From contig WYAU01000075.1 of NCBI GenBank assembly GCA_011525665.1, positions 124,001 through 188,000 of the forward strand: a stretch of DNA of 64,000 bases, in the 5' to 3' direction. This DNA is from Candidatus Brocadia sp. (GTDB taxonomy: Bacteria > Planctomycetota > Brocadiia > Brocadiales > Brocadiaceae). A program made the translations under genes and the position numbers. This document shows positions 36,438 through 44,799 of this stretch, one piece after another (the stretch's first letter is position 1; each line of letters begins with the position of its first letter). The notes under the pieces are model-generated. The model was not told where the DNA came from, did no database searches, and saw only the letters and a list, made by a program, of their open reading frames with translations.

Positions 36438-39110
36438 TTATCCTTCATTGTGTTTCTTTTCACAGTAAAGCATAAAGAAACAATAAATTCTTTGTCCCTT
36501 GTAATATTTATTTAGATTTTCTATGTTGTTGAAATATATTATCCGGGCATCTAAATTTTCTGGAATGTTGGAATGAATTCGTTGTTCGAATGATTCGGGG
36601 GAATAAAAGCGATCAAAAGGAACATTATACTCATCGTCACGCCAAACCCTCAGCGCCTCTTTTTCTATAGGTATGTTTTGCTGATCGCATAAAAGGCTTG
36701 TGGACACAAAATGAGTATCTTCTAAATAAAGTGGGGCAATAGCGCACCGTCCGTTTATTTTTAAAATTCTCTCCGCTTCTTTTAAAAATCTGATATCGTC
36801 GTCACCCATGAAGCATTCAAACGCGCAATGCAAAGCCAGTGTGCTGCAGAAACCGTCAGGGAGTCTGGAATCACATGCATTTGTTCCGATATTGATTCCG
36901 TTTAAACCCTGAGGATATGCCATATCCAGACGGTATGACCTTATTCCCCTGCAGTTTAAAACTTCCGCCCACGGGCTTCCTGATGCAGCTATATCAATAA
37001 AAATATCACTGCGGGCAATGTTTAAATAACGATACGTTACATAATGTTCCAGGCACTTTTCTATAAAAACGTCGCCATGATTTCGATAGTGGTTTTTAAT
37101 CTCTGAAAACTGATTCAACCATTGATTAAAATCATCGATCTCAATTTCCTTCTCTTCCACTGTCATACCAAGTGAGATCAGCCTTTCTTTTATGTCTCTA
37201 TAATAATCTATGTTCGACAGCGGATCTTTTGTATGATCATAGTATGATTGTCTTAATTCCTTGGGAACGTTATGAAGGCTGTATAACTGGCAGGTTTTTT
37301 CAGAAGCTTCTTTAGTTGTCATTCGAAATGATTTAGACTGTAAAGTGTGTGATCTCGGATAGTGCTTTTCGAAATGAGAGAGATTTTCCCACAGGGTTTT
37401 GTTATGAGGATCAAGTATCAGGACATATTTTAATAATTCCGCTGCCGAGTCTCTGTATCCTTGATGAAGATCCACGATACCTAAATTGACTAATAAATCA
37501 ACCTTGTCCGGCGATTGTTTTAGGCGTTCTAAAAGGAGAAGTTTTTTCCCCTGTAAATTTTCTGTCCCTGTTTTTTTCGTAACCTCTCCGCTGAGCAAAT
37601 CAGGAGATTCCGGGTATGTATTTTGCGCTCTGTTGCATCCTTCATCGTTTTTTGGTTGCTTCCCGTAGATGACAAGACTTGTTCCTTCTATGTGTGTTAA
37701 CGGAAATATTTTGCTTACCGTTTCAAGAGCCTTTATCACGCCGGGTGCATATTCGGCATAGTCGTGCCAGATGATCATACCATCGGGTTTTATCATGTGA
37801 AAAGCATTCATACTGTCCTGTAGCACGAAGTCGTAATGATGGCAGGCATCGACAAATATAATATCCATCTGTCCATGGTATGGTGAATAGTCGAAACTTC
37901 GGGTGTCTCCATAGAGTTGTCTGATTCTGCAGGCATATGTGCTCGAAAAATGTTTGACGCCCGGCCGTTCCGGATAGACGTCCAGTGTAGGATCATTGAT
38001 GGCAGGGGGGTGATAATCCATATGGCCCTTTGGCGGCAGATCGAGCGTATATACAACCGCATCGCTGTTTGCCGCGAGGCAGATTGTGGTTGATCCCTGA
38101 AAGGTGCCGATTTCAAAAATTGCTTTTGGATTTTGATTTTTTATTATCTTGCACAGGATTTCCCTCTCCTGCACGGGCATTTCTCCATAATCGACGTTTT
38201 TATCGGTATCTGACAGGGTGATGGAATGGCGCGGCGGCAGCAATTGATCCACGCTGCATTTAGTAATCCCGCATGGAGAACATGCGTGGAGAGCAATAAG
38301 ATCGGAGAAGGTTTCCCTGGCTGCGTCCTCAAAACGGAGTCTGGGAAATACCTCAAGTTTTCCACCGGCTGTACAGTTATATATTTTTACGCCTAATTTC
38401 TTTACTTCATGATCTACAAGGGAAAATTCCTCGTTTCCGCAAGATGAATTTTCTCTGGATGTCATTTCCTTCTTTCTAAAATAATCCGGATATAAATTCC
38501 TGGCCGTATTATTTAACTGCAAAAGATTCGGGTAGTGTTCAGCGGTTCCGTAAAAATGTGCTTTTTCCATACTCAAGTCTTTATAATCATTGTCGCAACC
38601 CACTAAGAAAATTTGTTTAAATCCCATATAAACGGCTATCGGAATTACTGCCTGAATAACGACAGATACCCGTGTTCCATGTAAACATTTAGTAATGTCC
38701 AGATTATAGCCAGCGTCAACAATTAATGGCGATTCAGTAGTTTCAATATAGCAGATATTATCGTAAGGATAGCCGATTATCGGTTTTGCTTCACTGTTGA
38801 GAAAGCATGTGATGTCATTTTTCCGCAGCTTTGGGATGAGGTCATCTTTTAAAAAATCAGACTTCATCAATCGTGGATTTGTTGCAACATAATAGGTGGG
38901 GAGAAGCTGATCGAAGTCTTTGTGGGTAATGAAGGCATTCACCGCGAAAGTGGTCTTACCCTTTAACAGTAAAAGATTTGTCTGATTAAGAGAAGGACCA
39001 TTACCGATGATCCAGCAGGTTTTACCTTCATGCAGCCTATAAAAGTCTTTTAATTTTTCTATTTCCTGTTTGTTTAACAATTTTCCACCACACGTTTGGC
39101 AATTCGCCAA
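36438..39110 (-). CDS. DUF115 (Maf-related) protein fused to two methyltransferase domains
   Basis: 890 residues. The N-terminal ~270 form a DUF115/MptE-like domain (CWIIGNGPSLNQTNLLLLKG, VVIQAVIPIAVYMGF, VGCDNDY), the fold shared with Maf motility accessory factors that glycosylate flagellin. A SAM methyltransferase lies at about 315-480 (AIFEIGTFQGSTTICLA, IIFVDACHHYDF), a short TPR pair at 520-580, and a second methyltransferase-like fold at 690-880 (IFIDIAASGSPWAEV, RILKINGRCAIAPL). The only plausible start is a TTG at 39110 with AAGAG upstream; it begins MANCQTCGGK, a small CxxC motif. It may transfer or modify the nonulosonic acid made by the flanking genes. Confidence 0.78.
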   Translation of the reverse strand: MANCQTCGGKLLNKQEIEKLKDFYRLHEGKTCWIIGNGPSLNQTNLLLLKGKTTFAVNAFITHKDFDQLLPTYYVATNPRLMKSDFLKDDLIPKLRKNDITCFLNSEAKPIIGYPYDNICYIETTESPLIVDAGYNLDITKCLHGTRVSVVIQAVIPIAVYMGFKQIFLVGCDNDYKDLSMEKAHFYGTAEHYPNLLQLNNTARNLYPDYFRKKEMTSRENSSCGNEEFSLVDHEVKKLGVKIYNCTAGGKLEVFPRLRFEDAARETFSDLIALHACSPCGITKCSVDQLLPPRHSITLSDTDKNVDYGEMPVQEREILCKIIKNQNPKAIFEIGTFQGSTTICLAANSDAVVYTLDLPPKGHMDYHPPAINDPTLDVYPERPGVKHFSSTYACRIRQLYGDTRSFDYSPYHGQMDIIFVDACHHYDFVLQDSMNAFHMIKPDGMIIWHDYAEYAPGVIKALETVSKIFPLTHIEGTSLVIYGKQPKNDEGCNRAQNTYPESPDLLSGEVTKKTGTENLQGKKLLLLERLKQSPDKVDLLVNLGIVDLHQGYRDSAAELLKYVLILDPHNKTLWENLSHFEKHYPRSHTLQSKSFRMTTKEASEKTCQLYSLHNVPKELRQSYYDHTKDPLSNIDYYRDIKERLISLGMTVEEKEIEIDDFNQWLNQFSEIKNHYRNHGDVFIEKCLEHYVTYRYLNIARSDIFIDIAASGSPWAEVLNCRGIRSYRLDMAYPQGLNGINIGTNACDSRLPDGFCSTLALHCAFECFMGDDDIRFLKEAERILKINGRCAIAPLYLEDTHFVSTSLLCDQQNIPIEKEALRVWRDDEYNVPFDRFYSPESFEQRIHSNIPENLDARIIYFNNIENLNKYYKGQRIYCFFMLYCEKKHNEG

Positions 39111-39151
39111 GAAATGCTCTTAAAAAGTAAGTTGTGTTATTTTTTGCTTCG

Positions 39152-39850
39152 TCAACTGTCTCTTAAGATTTTTCTTGATTTTTCAATTCCACAATTAAAA
39201 AGCAGATCAATACTGCTGAGATACGGGATAAACTCTCCATGCGCTTGTTGGTACACGGGATGTCTGAATTCCTGCCATAAAATTTCAATGCCGGCGTCGT
39301 CGAATAGCGTATAATCTAAATAATCTTTTGCCCCGATTCCTGATAAATATCTGGCGGCATTTACCTTCTTTACAATATCAACCAGCATTTCAGTTTTTTT
39401 ACCTGCCGGATGGAGGGAACGGGAAAAAATCATATCTGTTTTAATATCAAACAATTCACAGAGCATTTTTACCGACACCATATTGAAATCTACCAGCTTA
39501 CTACAGGAACAACTGTATATGTTTTCAATATAGGGAAAGATTTCCCTGTAAAAGGGGGTTTTCCTATATGCCTCCCGGATTTTATTTAAATTATTTGTTT
39601 TCCAGTCAGTGGTATTGGAAAGAACCACCTCATTAATCGGCGTTTGCATTTCGCATTTTTTTACCGGAAGGGTTAACCATTTTATACCGTTGGCTGTCTT
39701 TATCTTATCTCTGTGGATCCAGCAATCGCTCCCTCCCCGGGTAAACTGTACATGATCCAGGATAACAAAAACGTCTGCATAAAGTAGCCGGTGAAAAAAA
39801 CCGAGATACGGCAAAAAATCAGGTTGATGAATTACTGCCGTTTTTTTCAT
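39152..39850 (-). CDS. WbqC family protein
   Basis: 232 residues matching the WbqC-like family: AVIHQPDFLPYLGFFHRLLY at the N-terminus, FVILDHVQFTRGG, then the WLTLPVKK strand and YLSGIGAKDYLD near the C-terminus. WbqC proteins occur in O-antigen and glycan clusters; a role as N-acyl or amino-acid transferase for amino sugars has been suggested but is not settled. Here it follows the PseG-like gene with a 4-base overlap. No conventional acetyltransferase lies in this nonulosonate operon, so WbqC is a candidate for the acylation step. That is inference. Confidence 0.82.
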   Translation of the reverse strand: MKKTAVIHQPDFLPYLGFFHRLLYADVFVILDHVQFTRGGSDCWIHRDKIKTANGIKWLTLPVKKCEMQTPINEVVLSNTTDWKTNNLNKIREAYRKTPFYREIFPYIENIYSCSCSKLVDFNMVSVKMLCELFDIKTDMIFSRSLHPAGKKTEMLVDIVKKVNAARYLSGIGAKDYLDYTLFDDAGIEILWQEFRHPVYQQAHGEFIPYLSSIDLLFNCGIEKSRKILRDS

Positions 39851-40794
39851 AAAGATGCTATTTGTCTGAGAATGTTTTCAGATCCGGAGAGTTTAATATG
39901 TCGAATCCCTGCCATGCTCATTTTTTCAATATCCAAATTCAGATCAATGAAATCGTCTCTTATTTCTTTGTAATACCCTGCAAAAGTAGAAGAACCCAAT
40001 CTCTCCAAAAACTTGCCATTGCCCATTTCAAACGGCTCGTTTGCCACTATTATACAAGGAAGCCCGGATGCATTGGCCTCAAAAGGCGTTATGCCACCAC
40101 CGGTAATGGCCAGATCAAAATTGTAAAATTCTTCAATGAGGGAAGGAACGGCATTTTTAATTTTAAAAAGATCATTGGCAGCGTGTGCCAGTTCATCCCT
40201 GTGCGTAAATGAAGGACCTGTAATAACAGTTGCGTAAATTCCTAATTCGCGCAGAATCTTGACTACTTTTATTGTTACGCCATAAGTGTCCGATCCGCCC
40301 AGAGTAATCAAAATATTTCTAATTTCTTTTCTGATTCTTTTTTGATTAGCGATTTCTTTATTTAAGATTAAATATTGGGTTCCCCCTAAAATATTTTTTC
40401 CCTGTAATCTTTCCGATGTATCTAATGCCATAGCGCAAAAATTTAAATCTGCCAACTCTGAGCCACTCCCCGCATCGTCGAGTGTGACAAGCTTAATCTT
40501 GTTTTTTTTCACGTTTAGGGAATGTAAAATGTCCGTATTCAGTCTGTCATTTATCCAAATGTCTATGCTGTATTTTTTAATGAGATTGGACTCCCAATCA
40601 CTTTTTAAATCCTTTAAGTCCACAATTTCATAAACCAGATTATGTGATCTGATAATATTCACTGCAACGGGGTCATTATTCACAAATACAATGAAACGTG
40701 TATTCAGAGAACGGAGGTATTTTATAAAATTTAACATGCGAAATAAGTGACCCATACCTTTTATGTGTGAGGATTCTATGCAAATTCCAAACAT
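39847..40794 (-). CDS. PseG-like nucleotide-sugar hydrolase
   Basis: 315 residues with a GT-B-like fold. The N-terminal GMGHLFRML corresponds to the glycine-rich G-x-GH-x-x-R loop of PseG, with catalytic His. The C-terminal half has ITLGGSDTYG and AITGGGITPFEANASGLP, the UDP-binding part. In pseudaminic acid synthesis PseG removes UDP from the diacetamido-trideoxy sugar to give the free sugar for the NeuB-like synthase, which fits the position next to neuB and spsF genes. The exact sugar is not determined. It overlaps the cytidylyltransferase by 19 bases and WbqC by 4. Confidence 0.82.
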   Translation of the reverse strand: MFGICIESSHIKGMGHLFRMLNFIKYLRSLNTRFIVFVNNDPVAVNIIRSHNLVYEIVDLKDLKSDWESNLIKKYSIDIWINDRLNTDILHSLNVKKNKIKLVTLDDAGSGSELADLNFCAMALDTSERLQGKNILGGTQYLILNKEIANQKRIRKEIRNILITLGGSDTYGVTIKVVKILRELGIYATVITGPSFTHRDELAHAANDLFKIKNAVPSLIEEFYNFDLAITGGGITPFEANASGLPCIIVANEPFEMGNGKFLERLGSSTFAGYYKEIRDDFIDLNLDIEKMSMAGIRHIKLSGSENILRQIASL

Positions 40795-41453
40795 AAACGA
40801 ATTGCCTCTTCCGTTGTGATAAATTTACATTTGCTCTGTTCAACTATGTAACATGCTTTCCTGTAATCTTCTTCTGTATCCACTGTCAGGCGTATATCCG
40901 GTCTCTTCTTGTTTTCGGCGACATCCAGAATAATGGTTTTGAAAATTTCCGGATGTTCCAGCATATACTCATTTACATGCTCGATATGATGAGGTTTTTT
41001 CCCTTCACAATAACTTTTTTCAAGGGCATCGAATGTAAATATCTCTGCTCCGACTCCAACCGGCAATGCTTCGAAAGAATTTGCAAAATCTGAGCCAGCC
41101 TCAAGATGTGAATCTATCAATCTGTCTATCTCTTCGATGTCCGGGAACGGATTATCCGCTGTCAATCTCACGATATGATCAAATCGATAATATTTTGCAC
41201 ACAAATAGTATCGTTCGAGTACATTATCTTCGCTCCCCCTGAAACAGTGAATATTATTCTTCCGGCAAAATATTTCGACAATATCGTTTTGTGGTAAATT
41301 GCTTGTTGCCAACACAACGGTGGCATTATGTCTGAGAAATTTAAGCCTGAAAAATATGTGCTCCAGTAGAGACATGTTTCCTATTATTTTTAAGATTTTT
41401 CCGGGGAGCCTGGAAGAACCCATACGAGCTTGCAAAACGATACCAATCTTCAT
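40776..41453 (-). CDS. SpsF/PseF-like cytidylyltransferase
   Basis: 225 residues from the ATG at 41453, which sits one base after the neuB-family stop and directly before the fold (MKIGIVLQARMGSSRLPGKI). An in-frame ATG at 41492 lies inside the upstream gene and adds only 13 unrelated residues. The domain is the CMP-nonulosonate/CMP-KDO synthetase type (SpsF group): VVLATSNLPQND, FRGSEDNVLERYY and RLTADNPFPD. It is expected to activate the nonulosonic acid made by the neighbouring synthase as a CMP sugar for transfer. Among SpsF members the substrate varies. Confidence 0.85.
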   Translation of the reverse strand: MKIGIVLQARMGSSRLPGKILKIIGNMSLLEHIFFRLKFLRHNATVVLATSNLPQNDIVEIFCRKNNIHCFRGSEDNVLERYYLCAKYYRFDHIVRLTADNPFPDIEEIDRLIDSHLEAGSDFANSFEALPVGVGAEIFTFDALEKSYCEGKKPHHIEHVNEYMLEHPEIFKTIILDVAENKKRPDIRLTVDTEEDYRKACYIVEQSKCKFITTEEAIRLCLEFA

Positions 41454-41454
41454 A

Positions 41455-42468
41455 TTAAAAGTCGTCCCACGTGAGGACATCCTCCTTAGCAAGGTCTTTG
41501 CTTACCACTCTGCCTATCACCTGTTCAATGTATTTGGGTGGTATACCGTACCCCGGACGTTTGAGTACAATATGATTTTTTGTGATTTTTTCTCCCGCTT
41601 TAATAGCCATGTCCATGACAATGCTTTTTCTGGTATTAATCCGGGACGTTTTTTCACTGCCTGCGGGCTTCTTGATACCGTTCCCTCTCATAATTTCAAA
41701 TTCGCGGATCCTCTGGACAATTTCTTTCATCTCTTCCGGACATGCCGAATGTATATGATCAGGTCCTTCCGCTTTTTTGTCATAGGTAAAATGTTTTTCG
41801 ATAATCTGGGCGCCCATGGCGACGGCGCAAATGACTGCAGTTGTTCCCAACGTGTGATCGGAATAACCAACAGGGATTGAGGGGAACTTTTCAATCATGG
41901 ATTTTATAGCCAGGAGGTTGATGCTTATCGGATGAGCGGGATAGGAACTGACTGCATGTAACAAAAACAATCGGTCATTCCCTTCTTCTAGAATAGCGTC
42001 CACAGATTCCTGCACCTCCTGCATCGTGCACATACCGGTTGCAAGAATGATTGGCTTGCCTGTTCTGGCCACATATTTTAACAGAGGGATGTTACATGCG
42101 TCGTCTGAGCCAATTTTATAAACCCCGACACCCAGCCTTTCCAGCATATTTACATCATTTTGATGCGAAGGGGTGGAAAACCAGTCCAGATTTTGTGACG
42201 ATGCATACTCAAATACCTCTTTATGTAAACGTTCGCTGATTTCATATGTTTTAAACAAACCATATTGGGGTATAGTGCCGGTGTTCTCAAAATCAAACAT
42301 CGCCTTTTTGCTCGTAAGTGTATCGGCCCGGTATGTTTGTAACTTTATTGCATCAACTCTACATTTTTTTGCTTCGTCAACCAATTTTTTTGCCTGCTTA
42401 AGTGTTGTGAAGTTTCCCCCTATTTCTGCAATGATGTAACAGCGATTTTTATTATATCTTTTAAACAT
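41455..42468 (-). CDS. NeuB/PseI/LegI-family nonulosonic acid synthase
   Basis: 337 residues from the ATG at 42468, which has GGAGGT 13 bases and AGGTG about 8 bases upstream. An in-frame ATG at 42492 overlaps the radical SAM gene. The NeuB TIM barrel begins YIIAEIGGNFTTLKQAKKLV. It has IKLQTY, the substrate segments FSTPSHQNDV and YKIGSDD, and EKHFT, whose Glu/His bind metal. A SAF/antifreeze-like domain from about 280 ends with RPGYGIPP. It condenses a 6-carbon amino sugar with phosphoenolpyruvate to give a 9-carbon nonulosonic acid. Which one (neuraminic, pseudaminic, legionaminic) is not readable from sequence. Confidence 0.88.
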   Translation of the reverse strand: MFKRYNKNRCYIIAEIGGNFTTLKQAKKLVDEAKKCRVDAIKLQTYRADTLTSKKAMFDFENTGTIPQYGLFKTYEISERLHKEVFEYASSQNLDWFSTPSHQNDVNMLERLGVGVYKIGSDDACNIPLLKYVARTGKPIILATGMCTMQEVQESVDAILEEGNDRLFLLHAVSSYPAHPISINLLAIKSMIEKFPSIPVGYSDHTLGTTAVICAVAMGAQIIEKHFTYDKKAEGPDHIHSACPEEMKEIVQRIREFEIMRGNGIKKPAGSEKTSRINTRKSIVMDMAIKAGEKITKNHIVLKRPGYGIPPKYIEQVIGRVVSKDLAKEDVLTWDDF

Positions 42469-42478
42469 AGAGAAACAC

Positions 42479-43558
42479 CTACCTCCCGACATCCTGTGCT
42501 CTGTTTACATAGTTATGTATTATAAATTTTCTGCCATTCACGGTCGCTTCTTCATCTCCATGTGTTTTTCGTGGTAAAAAACATTTTCTACACACCGAGA
42601 TGTTTTTGAATCCGTCGTTCCGTTTATGAATTTCCCTGATGGAGTTAAGTTTTTTCCCATGCCATATCTGATAAATCGTCTGATTGTTGGCATTGCCTAT
42701 ATGCTGGGTGTTCTCTTCGTCATTGGTGCACATAATTGCTTCTCCGTCGGCGCCGATAACCAGCCGCTCATATATTTGAGGGCAAAAAAAATTGTCAATG
42801 TATTCTATTACGGTTTCTTCATCTTTGCCTAAATAGTCTATCAGGGGATTAAAAGCAATAAGGTTGACATAGGGCTTAAACGTATTGTAAAATTCCTCTG
42901 CATTTTCCCGTATCGCCGGCCAGACGGACTGAATCTTGATAACCGGACGATGTCTGTTATGCTTTATTTTTATCTCGTTCATATTTATGATTTTCTGCAA
43001 AATCTCTTCGAATTTCAGAGGACGCCGTATATTATTATATGTGTCGTACAGTCCATCCACGGAAATGGTAATCCAGTCAACGCCTGCCAATAATAATTCT
43101 TCAAAAAGATTTTTTTCTAATTTACTGCCGTTTGTAAGGAAGGAAATTTCCTTAATACCTTTTGCCTTGGCATACTTTACGCAGTCAACAATCCTTGGAT
43201 GTAAAGTGGATTCTCCGCGCAGGCTCAAACGGAGTGCTTTGACCTTGCCTCCGATTTCATCTACGATTCCGGTAAAAAGGGCATATTTCATCAGCACGTT
43301 ATCGCTTTTTTTGCTATATGCATCCTTGCTGCGAAAACACATTGGACATTTTAAGTTGCAGACATTGGAGAGCTCGGCGTCGACTTGGAGGGGATATTCG
43401 GAGACTATCTGCTTTTTGGCAAACTCCGACCAATTTTTACGATATTCTGCATACTCTTCTTCCCAGCCCGCAGAGCGATATTTATCAAACTGTTCTAACC
43501 TTTCCGGTGGTTCCATGCTGCTGTAATTACCTTTATTGATGGGGATACATTTCTTCAT
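42479..43558 (-). CDS. Radical SAM/SPASM enzyme 1
   Basis: 359 residues. The radical SAM cluster cysteines are Cys67, Cys71 and Cys74 in CNLKCPMC. A SPASM-type C-terminal extension carries further cysteines (FFCPQ, IMCTND, ISVCRKCFLP) for auxiliary iron-sulfur clusters. The segments LSLRGESTLHP and ISVDGLYDTYNNIRRP are typical core strands. SPASM enzymes modify peptides or small molecules, and members occur in many polysaccharide clusters. Its place between a second SPASM enzyme and the NeuB-like synthase suggests radical modification of the amino sugar or of the carrier protein. This is not established. Confidence 0.82.
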   Translation of the reverse strand: MKKCIPINKGNYSSMEPPERLEQFDKYRSAGWEEEYAEYRKNWSEFAKKQIVSEYPLQVDAELSNVCNLKCPMCFRSKDAYSKKSDNVLMKYALFTGIVDEIGGKVKALRLSLRGESTLHPRIVDCVKYAKAKGIKEISFLTNGSKLEKNLFEELLLAGVDWITISVDGLYDTYNNIRRPLKFEEILQKIINMNEIKIKHNRHRPVIKIQSVWPAIRENAEEFYNTFKPYVNLIAFNPLIDYLGKDEETVIEYIDNFFCPQIYERLVIGADGEAIMCTNDEENTQHIGNANNQTIYQIWHGKKLNSIREIHKRNDGFKNISVCRKCFLPRKTHGDEEATVNGRKFIIHNYVNRAQDVGR

Positions 43559-43582
43559 AATAACTTTTTCATTGACGAGATG

Positions 43583-44584
43583 TTACAATTCAGGCATAAA
43601 TTGCGATTCTTTTTTTCTTTCCTTGGTATTTACCGTATAGGGGGCGCTGCATGTACTGCATAATTTAAGTTCATTATGCCGTCCTTCTCCCATTAATTTC
43701 AACAATTCCAGTCTTTTTTCTCCGTGCCATATTTCCACCAAAGTTTGTTTGTTTACATCGCCGATTATCATTTGAGAATTATAGTCAATGCAACAGGACT
43801 GTACCTTTCCTTCCCAAGAGAGAACGAAAATATTTTTCATATCGCCGCAAATAAAAGGTTTTTCTTGAAAAATTTCTCTTTCGCTAAGTTCTGGTAAATT
43901 TAATGTTCCCCTCCAATTACTTGCATAAAAACTGCTAAATTCAGCACCTTCGAATTTTTTTTTGAACTGCTCTGATATTTCAAGATTTTTATTCACACCC
44001 CTGAACTTTAATACTTCAATAACTGCTTTCGTACCTTTTTTTATTGCCAGAAATCTTTGAATATTTGTCTTCACTTGTTCATAGTTGGAATTAAGTCTCA
44101 TTTTTTCATAAAACTCAGGGTCTTCGCCTTCAAAACTGAAAGATATTTCTGAAATCCCGGCTTGCACAAGCCGTCGGCCTTTTTCCTCATCTAGCAGTAC
44201 CCCATTGGTGTGAAGAAGGACGTACAACTCCCTTTTGGATGCATAGGCGACCATATCGACAAGACTTTCGTGCAGCAAAGGCTCGCCGTTTACATGCAAG
44301 GCAACTATTGGATAATAATCTTTTATGGATTCAATATCGTCAATGACCTTCTTATAAAGACTAAAATCCATGGAGCCTTTATTTTCAATCAGGCCGTATC
44401 CTTGCGGGCACATTCTGCACCTGAGATTACAGAAGTTTGTAATATCAAAATATACCCGTTTTGGAAGTTGGAATAAGCTTTTGTCTATTTTTCCAATCAT
44501 AGGAACCTGTTTCTCACGGAGATCAGTCATATGGCTGCAAAAACTCGTTGTCAGCCAGATATTTTTAAAAATATTCCCACGCAT
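43583..44584 (-). CDS. Radical SAM/SPASM enzyme 2
   Basis: 333 residues with the cluster motif CNLRCRMCP (Cys52, 56, 59). The core strands include LHVNGEPLLHE and LHTNGVLLDEEKG, and the SPASM-like C-terminal part has PFICGDM, SCCIDYN and LCSTCSAPY. It shares the IWHG(E/K)K(R/L) segment with the next gene, so the two are paralogues. Start ATG at 44584; an ATG at 44497 (MIGKIDKS) is a possible shorter alternative. A small open frame ends 7 bases upstream. Its substrate is unknown. Confidence 0.82.
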   Translation of the reverse strand: MRGNIFKNIWLTTSFCSHMTDLREKQVPMIGKIDKSLFQLPKRVYFDITNFCNLRCRMCPQGYGLIENKGSMDFSLYKKVIDDIESIKDYYPIVALHVNGEPLLHESLVDMVAYASKRELYVLLHTNGVLLDEEKGRRLVQAGISEISFSFEGEDPEFYEKMRLNSNYEQVKTNIQRFLAIKKGTKAVIEVLKFRGVNKNLEISEQFKKKFEGAEFSSFYASNWRGTLNLPELSEREIFQEKPFICGDMKNIFVLSWEGKVQSCCIDYNSQMIIGDVNKQTLVEIWHGEKRLELLKLMGEGRHNELKLCSTCSAPYTVNTKERKKESQFMPEL

Positions 44585-44591
44585 TCATAAA

Positions 44592-44750
44592 TTATTCACT
44601 GTCTCTGAAAACTAGTTCTTTGAAGAAAAAGTCAATTTCATGCGTAAGGCTGGGTAATCTTAAGAGTTCATTGCGAACGTTTTCCGCCCCCGGTTTTTCT
44701 GGCGTTTGCACTTTGACATTCCTTAAAACCTGCTTTATACAAAATTTCAT
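44592..44750 (-). CDS. Small hypothetical ORF (52 residues) or gene fragment
   Basis: Between the sulfotransferase and a radical SAM gene an open frame runs from an ATG at 44750 to TAA at 44592-44594. It reads as normal protein (MKFCIKQVLRNVKVQTPEKP at the start, HEIDFFFKELVF near the end). The same frame is open about 16 codons further upstream (VHLPDIEFIL...), back to a stop overlapping the sulfotransferase end. This suggests the tail of a larger, decayed gene or a frameshifted extension of the sulfotransferase. There is no clear SD. I recognise no family. Confidence 0.35.
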   Translation of the reverse strand: MKFCIKQVLRNVKVQTPEKPGAENVRNELLRLPSLTHEIDFFFKELVFRDSE

Positions 44751-44799
44751 CAAAGGTGGTTGGTGTAAAATAAACTCAATGTCCGGGAGGTGAACAAGT

